This document shows positions 24,612 through 33,716 of a DNA stretch of 64,000 bases, piece after piece. A program made the translations under genes and the position numbers. The notes beneath the pieces were generated by a model, which searched no databases, was not told the origin of the DNA, and saw nothing but the letters and a program-made list of their open reading frames with translations. Numbering within the stretch: the stretch's first letter is position 1; every line of letters begins with the position of its first letter. The DNA is taken from positions 124,001 through 188,000 of the forward strand of contig NZ_JAQMWP010000017.1 in the NCBI RefSeq assembly GCF_030403745.1, in the 5' to 3' direction. The DNA comes from Streptomyces sp. S.PB5 (lineage in GTDB: Bacteria > Actinomycetota > Actinomycetes > Streptomycetales > Streptomycetaceae).

Positions 24612-25574
24612 TCAGCCGGCGAGGGCCTCCGTCAGGCGGGCCATCGCGGCCGGGTCCGGCAGGGTCGCCAGCGTGTCGACGACCTTGCCGCTCGCGAACT
24701 CCCGCTGTGCGGGGGTCACATCCGGATCGACGGCGCACTCCGCCTGGACGTACACGAAGTTCAGGGCGGTGGCGAAGAGCATCGAGAACGAGTCCAGGCC
24801 CGTGATCCGCGCCGGGCCTCCCGCGTCGCGGTAGGCGTGTACGAGCAGCCGGGCGGCGTCGGCCGAGAAGTCGTTTCCGCCCACCCACATGAAGAGGGCG
24901 CGCGCGAGTTCACGGTCCGCCGCGACGGGGCCGGCGTTGTCCCAGTCGACGAGGGTCGGACCGGCAGGCCCGACCAGTACGTTCTGGGGCTGCATGTCGA
25001 GATGCGAGATCACCACGCCGTCCGGGCCCGACCGTGTGACATGCCGTGCCGGCTCCCGCATCCGGGTGTCGAGGAACCGGCCCAGCTCGTCCGACCAGGC
25101 GACCCCGGCCTGCCGGACCTTCTTGTACAGCCCGGCCCAGTCGGTCTCCCGCGGACACTTCTCGTACCAGTCGTCCAGGGTCTCGGTCGTGCCCTGTCCC
25201 GCCCTGTGCAGGAGGGCCAGGGTCCTGCCGCACCAGCGCAGCAGCTCCGGGTCGGTGGGGTCCGCCTGGGTGCCGTCGACCCAGTCGTAGAGCTTCACAT
25301 GGGACCCGGCGAGCCGCGAGACGTGCGCGCCGTCGCGGTCGGGCATCAGCCGTGGCGCGGAGATGCCCAGCTTTTCCGAGGCGTCGCGCAGGGCGGCCTC
25401 GCGCTGGACCTGATCCTCGTCGCAGCCGAACAGCAGCTCCTTCACCGCCCAGGACGTCCGGGGCCCCGACAGCTTCCAGATCTGCCCCAGTGCGCCCCGG
25501 GTGACGGGGGTGATCTTCCACGGTCCGTCACCGAGTGCGTAGGTCTCTGCGATCAAGTCCGCGGCGCTCTGCAT
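24612..25574 (-). CDS. aminoglycoside phosphotransferase-family kinase
   Basis: 320 residues from the ATG at 25574 with GGAGAGG 7 bases upstream. Protein-kinase-like APH fold: AVKELLFG holds the ATP Lys, VVISHLDMQPQNVLVG is the catalytic loop (His-x-Asp ... Asn), and PTLVDWDNAGPVAADREL is the metal-binding DFG-equivalent. Phosphorylates a small hydroxylated molecule; whether an antibiotic (resistance) or a metabolite cannot be told. No biosynthetic cluster lies nearby, which favours a housekeeping or self-protection role. Confidence 0.9.
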   Translation of the reverse strand: MQSAADLIAETYALGDGPWKITPVTRGALGQIWKLSGPRTSWAVKELLFGCDEDQVQREAALRDASEKLGISAPRLMPDRDGAHVSRLAGSHVKLYDWVDGTQADPTDPELLRWCGRTLALLHRAGQGTTETLDDWYEKCPRETDWAGLYKKVRQAGVAWSDELGRFLDTRMREPARHVTRSGPDGVVISHLDMQPQNVLVGPAGPTLVDWDNAGPVAADRELARALFMWVGGNDFSADAARLLVHAYRDAGGPARITGLDSFSMLFATALNFVYVQAECAVDPDVTPAQREFASGKVVDTLATLPDPAAMARLTEALAG

Positions 25575-25657
25575 GGTGGTCCTCTCCACGATCCCGGGCA
25601 TCCAAGATCGCAGGGAGGCCGGCTGTGCGTCGAACGGTTTGTCGCTCCATCGGAACC

Positions 25658-25690
25658 GGCGGAGCGGGCGGTGAAACCGCCCACTCCGCC
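25658..25690 (-). terminator. strong hairpin after the GNAT gene
   Basis: GGCGGAGCGGGCGG (25658-25671) pairs with CCGCCCACTCCGCC (25677-25690), one mismatch in 14, around the loop TGAAA. It lies 82 bases beyond the end of the two-part GNAT gene and separates it from the kinase gene. Confidence 0.78.
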
Positions 25691-25771
25691 TCCGTCATCC
25701 GGCGCCGATCGTCATCGGCACCTTGCCAACAGGCACCGACAGCGGCGTCCGCGCCTTTCGCCCCACTGCGG

Positions 25772-26671
25772 CTACGGCGTCCCGTCGGGGTGATGGAAGT
25801 TGACCCTCTCCCTGGTGACCGGGTAGCCGACCTTGGCGAAGTGCGCCGCCATGGGGTGGTTTCCCCGGTCCGTCGCGGCGACGATCCGGTCGGCGCCGTG
25901 TTCGACGAGGAAGTGGGTGCACTCGACCAGCAGGTCGTGGGCGTATCCGTGGCCGCGCTGTTCGGGTACGACGCCGATGAAACCGACGACCGGGGACTGG
26001 AAGTTGCGTGCCGGGACGTGGATGCCCACGAGGTCGCCGTCCTTCGTCCGGGCGACCTGCCACCACTCGCGCGGGGACGGGCACCAGCGGAAGAAGTCGA
26101 GCTCTTCCTGGGCCGCCTTGTCGAGACCTCCCTCGGCAATGGCTTTCAGGGAGTGGGCGTCGAGCGTGACGGAGTGGATGCGGCGCAGCGCCTCGAAGAA
26201 CACCGCGTCGTCGGGTTCGGGGGCGAAGACGAGCCGTCCCGGCCGCTCGGGCAGACCGCATTCAGGGGTCCACACGTAGGTGAAGCGTTCGACCAGGAGC
26301 TCGTACCCGGCCGCCCGCGCGGCGCCGAAGCGGGCCTCGACGGCGGTGCGCAGCGCCGGGTCGTCACGCCAGCCGGCCGGGAGACTGAAGTCGATGTCGA
26401 CGCGCCAGGGCGCGCTGCGCAGGAGTTCGGCGGCGGCTTCCACCTCTGCGTCCGCCATGTCGAGCCGGTCGACGCACAGCGGCTCGGTGTCGTCGGGGCC
26501 GCCCCACCAGGCCGCGCGGGCGACGATCCGGCCGTCGCGCAGCGCCACCCGCTGCCAGTCGGGGCGGTGCCGGGTCAGCGGGTGCGCCGCTCGTACACCG
26601 AGCGGGTCGGGCAGGGAGTCGAACTCGTGGGCGCTGCTCTCGTCGAGCGAGCGGATGACCAGACCGGTCAT
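25772..26671 (-). CDS. two-part GNAT-family acetyltransferase
   Basis: 299 residues. The C-terminal domain holds the GNAT acetyl-CoA loop (GFIGVVPEQRGHGYAHDLLV, about residues 230-249), followed by ADRIVAATDRGNHPMAAHFA and the usual KVGYPVTRERVNFHH end. The N-terminal half (LPDPLGVRAAHPLTRHRPDW; RIVARAAWWGG) looks like a degenerate second GNAT domain. Such proteins acetylate amines of small molecules or peptides. A short ORF with a perfect Shine-Dalgarno sequence lies 44 bases upstream, suggesting translational control. Confidence 0.87.
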   Translation of the reverse strand: MTGLVIRSLDESSAHEFDSLPDPLGVRAAHPLTRHRPDWQRVALRDGRIVARAAWWGGPDDTEPLCVDRLDMADAEVEAAAELLRSAPWRVDIDFSLPAGWRDDPALRTAVEARFGAARAAGYELLVERFTYVWTPECGLPERPGRLVFAPEPDDAVFFEALRRIHSVTLDAHSLKAIAEGGLDKAAQEELDFFRWCPSPREWWQVARTKDGDLVGIHVPARNFQSPVVGFIGVVPEQRGHGYAHDLLVECTHFLVEHGADRIVAATDRGNHPMAAHFAKVGYPVTRERVNFHHPDGTP

Positions 26672-26715
26672 GGATTCCTCCGGGATGCATGCTGCGTGGA
26701 GCGCTCCCGGGAGAC

Positions 26716-26772
26716 TCAGTCGCGCACGCCCGGGGCGACGGGAAGGGAGCGCTGGATGTCGATGAACTGCAT
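26716..26772 (-). CDS. 18-codon leader ORF upstream of the GNAT gene
   Basis: Encodes MQFIDIQRSLPVAPGVRD and a TGA. It is preceded by AAAGGAGG 8 bases before the ATG, a perfect anti-16S match stronger than that of most genes here. It ends 44 bases before the acetyltransferase start, on the same strand. Too short for a folded protein; a regulatory uORF/leader peptide is the best guess. No run of one amino acid marks it as a classical attenuator. Confidence 0.55.
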   Translation of the reverse strand: MQFIDIQRSLPVAPGVRD

Positions 26773-26996
26773 GGCACTCGCCTCCTTTCGCCGGGTCGTG
26801 TGGCGTGACGGGGACACGCTAGGAGAGCGGGGCGGGGGCGTCCAGTGAATTTCCGGGAGGGTGGGCGGTTTCTCGGGTGCGGACACGGAACGCGAGGCTC
26901 GACGAGGGTCGGCTCGCGAGGTCTCTCGGCCGGAGCCGGTGTCCCGGGTGGCAGGCTCGGCGTGCGAGGCGTGGCCCCTCGTAGGAGCGTGGAGGC

Positions 26997-28091
26997 GTGG
27001 GAAAGGCGCGTGTCGTGCGGGGCCCTCGGGACGGGGAGCGGCGTGGGTGGCTGCACGGGGCGCCGCCGCCCGGGTGGGTGCGGGTGCTGCCGGTCGCGCT
27101 GCTGGGCGGGGTGTGCGCGGCGACGCTGGCCAGCCCCGATCCGCTCGACATCGGGTTCCTGCTGGGTGCCATTCCGCCGCTGGCGGTGCTGTCGTACGGG
27201 CCGGCGGCCACCGCGGTGCTCGGCGGCCTCGTCGTGGCCGTGCTGGTCGTGCCGGCGTTCCGGCTCGACGACCCCGGCAGCACCGATCTGCTGACCGTGG
27301 GCTTCGTGGCGGCACTGAGCGTGCTCGTGTCGTTCGTCCGGAGCCGGCGTGACGCCCAGCTGGTCACCGAGCGGGCGGTCGCGGAGGCCGCCCAGCGCGC
27401 GGTCGTGCCGCCGCTGCCGGAGCGGGTGGGGGCGGTGCGCTGCGCGGGCCTTTACCGGGCGGCGCAGCGCGGGACCCTGGTCGGCGGGGACTTCTTCGAC
27501 GTACGCCCCTCGCCGCACGGGGTGCGCGCGGTGATGGGTGACGTGCAGGGGCACGGGCTGTCCGCCGTCGCCACGGTCGCGTCGCTGCTGGGTGCGTTCC
27601 GGGAGGCGGTGCTGGACCAGCCGGACCCGGAGTCGGTGGCCTCGCGTCTCGATCGCCGGCTGGTCGTGGACTCGGCGGACGTGCCGCACGCCGAGTTGTT
27701 CGCGACGGCCGTGCTGCTGGAGTTCACCGCCGACGCGCATGCCGTGCGGATCGTGGTGTGCGGTCATCCGGCGCCCGTGCTGCTGCGGGACGGGCGGGCC
27801 GTCGAGCTGGACGTCACGGCGGGTGTGCCGCTGGGGCTGGGGCTGGCGGGGGCCGGTGTGCCGCGGGGGCTCACCGTGCCCCTGCGGCCGGGCGACCGGC
27901 TCTTCCTCGCGTCCGACGGGGTGTCCGAGGCGAGGGGGCCGAGCGGGGCGTTCTACCCGCTGCTCGACCGGCTCCCCGCGTTCGCCGGGGACGAGCCCGC
28001 GGTCATGGTGGAGCGCGTGTGGCACGACCTGACCGGCCACTGCGGGACCGTCCCGGACGATGTCACCATGCTCGTCCTCAGCCCTGTCTGA
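26997..28091 (+). CDS. membrane-anchored PP2C/SpoIIE-type serine phosphatase
   Basis: 364 residues from a GTG (26997). N-terminal hydrophobic segments (VRVLPVALLGGVCAATLA, IGFLLGAIPPLAVLSYG, AATAVLGGLVVAVLVVPAF and LLTVGFVAALSVLVSFV) anchor it. The cytoplasmic SpoIIE domain begins about residue 140, with metal ligands in LVGGDFFDV and MGDVQGHGLSA and the C-terminal GTVPDDVTMLVL. Such phosphatases act on anti-anti-sigma factors or related regulators in Streptomyces signalling; its partner is unknown. Overlaps the convergent MMPL gene by 14 bases. Confidence 0.9.
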   Translation: MGKARVVRGPRDGERRGWLHGAPPPGWVRVLPVALLGGVCAATLASPDPLDIGFLLGAIPPLAVLSYGPAATAVLGGLVVAVLVVPAFRLDDPGSTDLLTVGFVAALSVLVSFVRSRRDAQLVTERAVAEAAQRAVVPPLPERVGAVRCAGLYRAAQRGTLVGGDFFDVRPSPHGVRAVMGDVQGHGLSAVATVASLLGAFREAVLDQPDPESVASRLDRRLVVDSADVPHAELFATAVLLEFTADAHAVRIVVCGHPAPVLLRDGRAVELDVTAGVPLGLGLAGAGVPRGLTVPLRPGDRLFLASDGVSEARGPSGAFYPLLDRLPAFAGDEPAVMVERVWHDLTGHCGTVPDDVTMLVLSPV

Positions 28092-30366
28092 CCTCGGCCC
28101 GCGCCGCCGGTCCGGCGACCGCCTCCCGGTGCTCCCCCTCGGCGTCGATGTGCGGCAGCAGCCGGTCCAGCCACCGCGGCGTCCACCAGGCGTGCCGGCC
28201 CAGCAGCACCATGACCGCGGGCACCATGAGCAGCCGTACGACGGTCGCGTCGATCAACACGCTCACGGCGAGCCCCAGTCCGAGCATCTTGACCACGACG
28301 TTGTCGCTGACGATGAACGCGGCGAACACGCTCACCATGATCAGCGCCGCGCACGTGATGACCCGGGCGGTGATCTCCAGCGCGTGGGCGACCGAGGCCT
28401 TCGCGTCCCCGGTGCGCACCCAGGCCTCGTGCACCCGGGAGAGCAGGAAGATCTCGTAGTCCATGCTCAGCCCGAAGATGATCGCGAACATCATCATCGG
28501 CACATAGCTCTCGATGGGCACCTTGCCCGACACTCCGAGCGCGGGCCCGCCCCAGCCCCACTGGAAGACGGCGACGACGACCCCGTAGGAGGCGGCGATG
28601 GACAGCACGTTGAGGACGGCCGCCTTGATCGCGACGAGCAGGCCGCGGAAGACCGCGAGGATGATCAGGAAGGCCAGCGCGACGACCACGCCGATGATGA
28701 GGGGCAGCCGGCTGGAGACGATGTCGCGGAAGTCGACCTGGGCCGCCGTCGTGCCGGTGACATAGCCCTTGGCGTCGGTACCGGAGACCGCGGCGGGCAG
28801 GGTGTCGTCGACCAGCCGGTTGGTCAGGTCCGTCGTGGCGGCGCTCTGCGGGGACGTCTTCGAGTAGACGGTGCCGATCAGGACGTCGCCGTCCTTCGTG
28901 GGCGTCAGCGGGGTGACGGCGGCCGCGCCGGAGACGCCGTCGAGGGTCTTGCCGGCCTGGTCGGCGAGGGCGGAGCGTGCGGAGTCGGGGACGGAGCTCT
29001 GGTCGATGACGACGGTGAGCGGGCCGTTGGAGCCGGGCCCGAACGCGTCGGTCATGAGGTCGTAGGCGCGCCGGTCGGTGAAGGAGGTGGGGTCGGCGCC
29101 GTCGCCGATGTGGCCGAGCTGGATGGAGAACACCGGGATGGCGAGGACGACCACGGCCGCGACGCCCGCGGCGAGGTAGCGCAGCGGATGGTGTTCGACG
29201 CGCTGGGCGTAGCGGTGCCAGGTCCCGTGCGGGGTCGCGCCCTCCTCGGCGTCGGTCTCGGCGACGGGGCGGCGCACTCGGTAGCGGTCGACACGGGTGC
29301 CGATCAGCCCGAGCAGGGCCGGGACCAGGGTGAGCGCGCCGAGGACAGCGGAGACGACTGTGACGGCCGCGGCGAGCCCCAGTTTGCCGATGAAGCTGAC
29401 GCCGGAGGCGGACAGGCCCGCGAGCGCGACGATGACCGTGCAGCCGGAGACCAGTACCGCGCGGCCGCTGGTGGCGGCGGCCCGGCCCGCCGCGGTGACC
29501 GGGTCGGCGCCGTTCATGAGGTGCTGCCGGTGACGGGTGATCAGGAACAGTGCGTAGTCGATACCGACGCCGAGTCCGATCATCGTGGCCAAGGTGGGCG
29601 AGACGGTCGCGAAGGTGAACGCCGCTGCGAGCAGTCCGAGACAGGCGAGCCCGCCGATCACACTGATCAATGCGGTCACCAGGGGCAGTCCGGCGGCGAT
29701 CGCACTGCCGAAGCCCACGAGCAGCACGACGATCGCCACCGCGAAACCGATCAGTTCGCTCACCCGGTCGTCGGCGGCGGGCCGCGCCAGCTCGCCGAGC
29801 GGTCCGCCGTACTCGACGTCGGCGCCGGCCGCCCGCAGCGGCTGCACGGCCTTGTCCACGCCGGGCAGGTAGTCGTCGCCGAGGGTGGAGGGCTGGACGT
29901 CGAAGCGGACGGTGACGTACGCCGTCCGCGCGTCGGAGGACAGCGGGCCGACGGGCGTCGCGGTGGCGGTCAGCGGGTTCTGGACGGCCAGGACGTGCGG
30001 AAGCTTCTGGAGGTCGGCGACGGTCGTCGACATCTGGGAGTCCAGCGCGGTGAGGGCCTTGTCCGCGTCGTGGACGACGATCTGGCTGCTGTAGCCGCCG
30101 GCCGCCGGGTCGTGCTTCTTCAGGACGTCGAGGCCCTGCTGGGACTGCACGTCGGGCAGTGAGAAGTTGTCCTGGTACTCCCCGCCGACGGACCGGTTCA
30201 GGGTCTGGAGCGCGACGAGGGCGACGAGCCAGGCGACGATGACGATCACGAAGTGGCGGGCGCACCACTCGCCCAGCCGTCGCAGTCCCCCGGTGGCGGC
30301 GGTCCCCCCGGTCCCCCCAGTCCCCCCAGTCCCCCCGTCCTGCGCTGCACTGCGGGTGGGTGACAT
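28078..30366 (-). CDS. MMPL/RND-family membrane transporter
   Basis: 762 residues. Twelve helices in two halves: one after ARHFVIVIVAWLVALVALQT, then VSELIGFAVAIVVLLVGFGS to TLATMIGLGVGIDYALFLIT (MMPL motif GxxxDYALFL), and the second half with MMMFAIIFGLSMDYEIFLLS. Two large extracytoplasmic loops. Family members export lipids or hydrophobic metabolites using the proton gradient. The extreme N-terminus carries four Gly-Gly-Thr repeats encoded by a 9-bp tandem repeat. No accessory or regulator gene is adjacent on the same strand. Confidence 0.93.
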   Translation of the reverse strand: MSPTRSAAQDGGTGGTGGTGGTAATGGLRRLGEWCARHFVIVIVAWLVALVALQTLNRSVGGEYQDNFSLPDVQSQQGLDVLKKHDPAAGGYSSQIVVHDADKALTALDSQMSTTVADLQKLPHVLAVQNPLTATATPVGPLSSDARTAYVTVRFDVQPSTLGDDYLPGVDKAVQPLRAAGADVEYGGPLGELARPAADDRVSELIGFAVAIVVLLVGFGSAIAAGLPLVTALISVIGGLACLGLLAAAFTFATVSPTLATMIGLGVGIDYALFLITRHRQHLMNGADPVTAAGRAAATSGRAVLVSGCTVIVALAGLSASGVSFIGKLGLAAAVTVVSAVLGALTLVPALLGLIGTRVDRYRVRRPVAETDAEEGATPHGTWHRYAQRVEHHPLRYLAAGVAAVVVLAIPVFSIQLGHIGDGADPTSFTDRRAYDLMTDAFGPGSNGPLTVVIDQSSVPDSARSALADQAGKTLDGVSGAAAVTPLTPTKDGDVLIGTVYSKTSPQSAATTDLTNRLVDDTLPAAVSGTDAKGYVTGTTAAQVDFRDIVSSRLPLIIGVVVALAFLIILAVFRGLLVAIKAAVLNVLSIAASYGVVVAVFQWGWGGPALGVSGKVPIESYVPMMMFAIIFGLSMDYEIFLLSRVHEAWVRTGDAKASVAHALEITARVITCAALIMVSVFAAFIVSDNVVVKMLGLGLAVSVLIDATVVRLLMVPAVMVLLGRHAWWTPRWLDRLLPHIDAEGEHREAVAGPAARAEVRQG
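30301..30342. repeat. 9-bp tandem repeat in the MMPL gene
   Basis: Four adjacent copies of (G/A)GTCCCCCC, encoding Gly-Gly-Thr units in the cytoplasmic N-terminus. Copy number changes by slippage would stay in frame, changing only the linker length. Confidence 0.85.
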
Positions 30367-30508
30367 GGCCTTGACCTTCGCTCGCTACCCCCATTAGACG
30401 CCCGCACGATCACCCCGGCATCCCGGGCGCGGCCCGCTCCGGATGCACGCGGCGCCCGGCGGGTTAATGGTGATATCGGACCCGATGACGATCCGAGGAG
30501 CAGAGATC

Positions 30509-30715
30509 ATGCCGACGTCACAGCCCGACGCGTCCGGGCCGTCCGAGGACCGCGCCACCCCGGACGCCCTGCTCCACACCCGTACCGGCACCGAGGTGTC
30601 GCCCGAGGACGTGGTGCTTGCCGCAGGCAGGGACCTGACCCCGCGGAACCTGGAGTGGGCCAGGCGCAAGCTGGAGGCCGAGGGGCCCGCCGCCCTGGAG
30701 AAGCTGCTGCCCTAG
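30509..30715 (+). CDS. small conserved acidic protein, unknown function
   Basis: 68 residues from the ATG at 30509 (GAGGAG 9 bases upstream). Motifs LHTRTGTEVSPEDVVLAAGR and NLEWARRKLEAEGPAALEKL suggest a compact helical fold with conserved charged residues. Found as a lone small gene; convergent with the sulfite-oxidase-like gene. Not recognised functionally. Confidence 0.72.
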   Translation: MPTSQPDASGPSEDRATPDALLHTRTGTEVSPEDVVLAAGRDLTPRNLEWARRKLEAEGPAALEKLLP

Positions 30716-30744
30716 GGCCCGTCCGGCGGGTCGTGCCGGCGCAG

Positions 30745-30775
30745 CGGGCCCCGGGCCTGTAGGGCCGCGGGCCCG
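30745..30775. terminator. bidirectional hairpin between convergent genes
   Basis: CGGGCCC (30745-30751) pairs with GGGCCCG (30769-30775), with additional GGCC pairing inside around TGTA. Fills the space between the stops at 30715 and 30776. Confidence 0.6.
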
Positions 30776-31948
30776 TCACTCCGGCGCGCCCGCCCCCGCG
30801 TCCGCGTCCGCTCCCGGCTGCCCGGGCTCGGGCTCGTCGAGGCACAGCACCGGGACCCGCTGGACGAGGTTGTTGGCGAAGCCGCCCCGGTTCCACGGTT
30901 GTTCGAGTGGCTGGGTGTGTCCTTCGGCGTCGGTGGCCCGCGCGCTCAGCACATGCTCGCCGGGCGTCGCCGTCCAGCCGGCACGCCACCGGCGCCATGC
31001 CCAGCGATGCCCGCCGTCCGGCTCCAGCGCGGCCTCGTGCCAGCTGTGCCCGTCGTCCGTGCTCACCTCGACCCGGGTCACCGGGGCCCGTCCGGACCAG
31101 GCGCGCCCCTCCAGCTCGATGGGGCCGGGCCGGACCACCCGGGTGCGGGACATGAAGTCCGGGAAGCCCGGCGGCACCAGCAGGGCGCGCGGCACGATCC
31201 GGGTGACGGGTTCGCCCACGTCCTCGGGCCGCGCCCGCAGCCGGTAGGCCACCGCCTGCTGGAATCCGGTGAACTGCGTGTCGGTGACGGTCACTTCGCG
31301 CAGCCACTTCACGTGTGCCATGCCGTACCAGCCGGGCACGACCAGGCGCAGCGGACGCCCGTGCTGGGGCGGCAGCGGGGCGCCGTTCATGGCGTATGCC
31401 ACCAGTACCTCGGGATCGGCGCCCAGGGCGGTGTCGACGGGCAGGGCGCGCTGGTAGTCCTGTTCGACGCCGCGTTCCACGCCGTGGTCGGCGCCGGTGA
31501 AGACGACGTCGACGGCTCCGGGCCCGACGCCGGCCTCTTCGAGCAGCCGCCGCAGGGGGACGCCCGTCCACTCGGCGGTGCCGACCGCCTCGACGAGCCA
31601 GGGCTGGCTCACCGGGCGGGGCGTGAGCAGGGCGCGTCCGTTGCCCGCGCACTCCAGCGTGACGCGGGTGGTGACCGGCGCAAACGCCCGCAGGTCGGCC
31701 AGGTCCAGGCGGAGCGGGCGGCGGACCAGGCCGCCGAGGGTGAGCTGCCACTCCGTGTCGTCGGGGACGTACGGAATGTCGTAGTGCGTCAGTACGTAGT
31801 GCAGGCCCGGCGGGGTGACGTCGTGGCGCAGGGTCTCCAGCGGCAGGCCGTGGTTGCGGGTGGCGAGGGCGAGTTCGTCCCGGCCGATGCCCTCGTCGGG
31901 GGCGGCCAGCCGGGCGGGTGCGCTCGCGTCACCGAGTCGATGCCCCAT
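30776..31948 (-). CDS. sulfite oxidase-like molybdopterin oxidoreductase
   Basis: 390 residues. N-terminal oxidoreductase molybdopterin-binding domain with the Mo-coordinating cysteine in VTLECAGNGRAL (about residue 99), VEAVGTAEWTGVPLRRLLEE, VFTGADHGVE and RLVVPGWYGMAHVKWL. The C-terminal Mo-co dimerisation domain (Ig-like) contains IELEGRAWSGRAPVTRVEVS and WRAGWTATPGEHVLSARATD. No Tat or Sec signal and no haem domain, so a cytoplasmic enzyme using another electron acceptor. Substrate may be sulfite or a related S/N-oxide. Confidence 0.9.
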   Translation of the reverse strand: MGHRLGDASAPARLAAPDEGIGRDELALATRNHGLPLETLRHDVTPPGLHYVLTHYDIPYVPDDTEWQLTLGGLVRRPLRLDLADLRAFAPVTTRVTLECAGNGRALLTPRPVSQPWLVEAVGTAEWTGVPLRRLLEEAGVGPGAVDVVFTGADHGVERGVEQDYQRALPVDTALGADPEVLVAYAMNGAPLPPQHGRPLRLVVPGWYGMAHVKWLREVTVTDTQFTGFQQAVAYRLRARPEDVGEPVTRIVPRALLVPPGFPDFMSRTRVVRPGPIELEGRAWSGRAPVTRVEVSTDDGHSWHEAALEPDGGHRWAWRRWRAGWTATPGEHVLSARATDAEGHTQPLEQPWNRGGFANNLVQRVPVLCLDEPEPGQPGADADAGAGAPE

Positions 31949-32039
31949 GACTCCAGTGTGGCGCCGTGAGCCAACGCTCGCACGGTGTCCACCGGTTCAC
32001 CCTTTCGAATCCGGGCCTCGGACTGTCAGACTGCGGAGG

Positions 32040-33443
32040 GTGCCCGACTTCGACATGCTCGTCATCGGATCCGGTCCGGGTGGCCAGAAGGCCGCCATCG
32101 CCGCGGCCAAGCTGGGCCGCCGCGTGGCCATCATCGACCGCCCCGACATGGTCGGCGGGGTCTCCATCCACACCGGCACCATTCCCTCCAAGACCCTGCG
32201 CGAGGCGGTGCTGTACCTCACCGGTCTCACCCAGCGCGATCTGTACGGCCAGAGCTACCGCCTCAAGGAGGACATCACCGTCTCCGATCTGACCGCCCGC
32301 ACCCAGCATGTGGTCGGTCGTGAGGTCGACGTCATCCGCAGCCAGCTCGCCCGCAACCACATCGCCCTGTACGCCGGGACCGGCCGCTTCGTCGACGCCC
32401 ACACGGTGGCGCTGCGCGAGGTGACCGGGCATGACCGGCTGCTCAGCGCCGAGCACATCGTGATCGCCACCGGCACCCGGCCCGCGCGGCCGGACAGCGT
32501 CGAGTTCGACGGGCGGACGATCATGGACTCGGACAACGTCCTCGCCCTGGAACGGGTTCCGCGGTCCATGGTCATCGTCGGTGCCGGAGTCATCGGCATG
32601 GAGTACGCGTCCATGTTCGCCGCGCTCGGCAGCAAGATCACCGTGGTGGAGAAGCGGGCCGGGATGCTCGACATGTGCGACATCGAGGTGATCGAGTCGC
32701 TCAAGTACCACCTGCGGGATCTCGCCGTGACCTTCCGCTTCGGGGAGACGGTGGCCGCGGTCGAGCGCCACCCGCGCGGCACGCTCACCATCCTGGAGAG
32801 CGGCAAGAAGATCCCCGCCGACACCGTCATGTACTCGGCGGGCCGGCAGGGTCTCACCGACGAACTCGACCTCGACAAGGCGGGTCTGACGGCGGACCGG
32901 CGGGGCCGGATCACGGTCGACGAGTTCTACCGCACCGAGGTGCCGCACATCTACGCGGTCGGCGATGTCATCGGGTTCCCGGCGCTGGCCGCGACCTCGA
33001 TGGAGCAGGGGCGTTCGGCGGCCTACCACGCCTGTGGTGAACCGGTCGGCAGGATGCACCAGTTGCAGCCGATCGGCATCTACACCATCCCGGAGATCAG
33101 CTTCGTGGGCCGGACGGAGGATCAACTCACCGAGGAGAGCGTGCCTTTCGAGGTCGGTATCTCCCGCTACCGTGAACTGGCCCGCGGGCAGATCATCGGC
33201 GACTCGCACGGCATGCTGAAGCTGCTCGTCTCCCCCGAGGACCGCTCCCTGCTCGGCGTGCACTGCTTCGGCACCGGGGCGACCGAGCTGATCCACATCG
33301 GGCAGTCCGTGATGGGGTGCGGCGGAACGGTGGACTATCTCGTCGATGCGGTGTTCAACTACCCGACGCTCGCCGAGTCCTACAAGATCGCGGCTCTCGA
33401 CGCCACGAACAAGCTGCGCCAGATCGACCGCATCGGAGACTGA
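32040..33443 (+). CDS. sthA: soluble pyridine nucleotide transhydrogenase
   Basis: 467 residues, the usual SthA length. FAD motif VIGSGPGGQKAAIAAAKLG at the N-terminus, NAD motif VIVGAGVIGMEYASMFAALG in the middle, and EFYRTEVPHIYAVGDVIGFP. The site that is a redox disulfide in lipoamide dehydrogenases reads GVSIHTGTIPSKTL, with no cysteine pair, as in SthA-type flavoproteins that swap hydride between NADPH and NAD. The GTG at 32040 directly follows GGAGG, too close for normal initiation; ATG 32055 is the alternative, and a leaderless start is possible. Confidence 0.92.
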   Translation: MPDFDMLVIGSGPGGQKAAIAAAKLGRRVAIIDRPDMVGGVSIHTGTIPSKTLREAVLYLTGLTQRDLYGQSYRLKEDITVSDLTARTQHVVGREVDVIRSQLARNHIALYAGTGRFVDAHTVALREVTGHDRLLSAEHIVIATGTRPARPDSVEFDGRTIMDSDNVLALERVPRSMVIVGAGVIGMEYASMFAALGSKITVVEKRAGMLDMCDIEVIESLKYHLRDLAVTFRFGETVAAVERHPRGTLTILESGKKIPADTVMYSAGRQGLTDELDLDKAGLTADRRGRITVDEFYRTEVPHIYAVGDVIGFPALAATSMEQGRSAAYHACGEPVGRMHQLQPIGIYTIPEISFVGRTEDQLTEESVPFEVGISRYRELARGQIIGDSHGMLKLLVSPEDRSLLGVHCFGTGATELIHIGQSVMGCGGTVDYLVDAVFNYPTLAESYKIAALDATNKLRQIDRIGD

Positions 33444-33716
33444 CCCAGGGTCGACAACGGCCTTGACCTGCGGTGGAGTTGGATGCGGGAGATTACCCTC
33501 CGGTCAATCTTGAAAGGGGTTCCGGTAGGGCTATCATCACTCGCACACACGGTGTGACCGTCTGCCGACGCGACGCTGAACGGTGTCCGCCGCCCCCCAT
33601 GTGCCGTCCCGGGCCGAGGCCATCCTCCCTCGGTCCGAGGCGGGTCCACCCCCCACTCCTTTACGTCGTCGAGGCCTGGTCGTCCTCGCGCCGTGCAAGA
33701 CGGAAAGCAGTTCGGC
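33444..33716. promoter_or_regulatory. promoter region of the APC permease gene
   Basis: 273 bases between sthA and the permease. AT-richer patches (AATCTTGAAAGG, CTATCATCACTC near 33507-33541) suggest a promoter there, but I see no clear operator. No gene. Confidence 0.35.

Noticed and set aside
24612..25574. Antibiotic-resistance determinant
   Set aside because: The fold is that of the wide APH kinase family; no sequence evidence ties it to a given drug and no biosynthetic cluster is adjacent.
28060..30162. 700-codon plus-strand frame opposite the MMPL gene
   Set aside because: Asp/Gly/Glu-rich shadow with no domain; the MMPL protein on the other strand is unambiguous.
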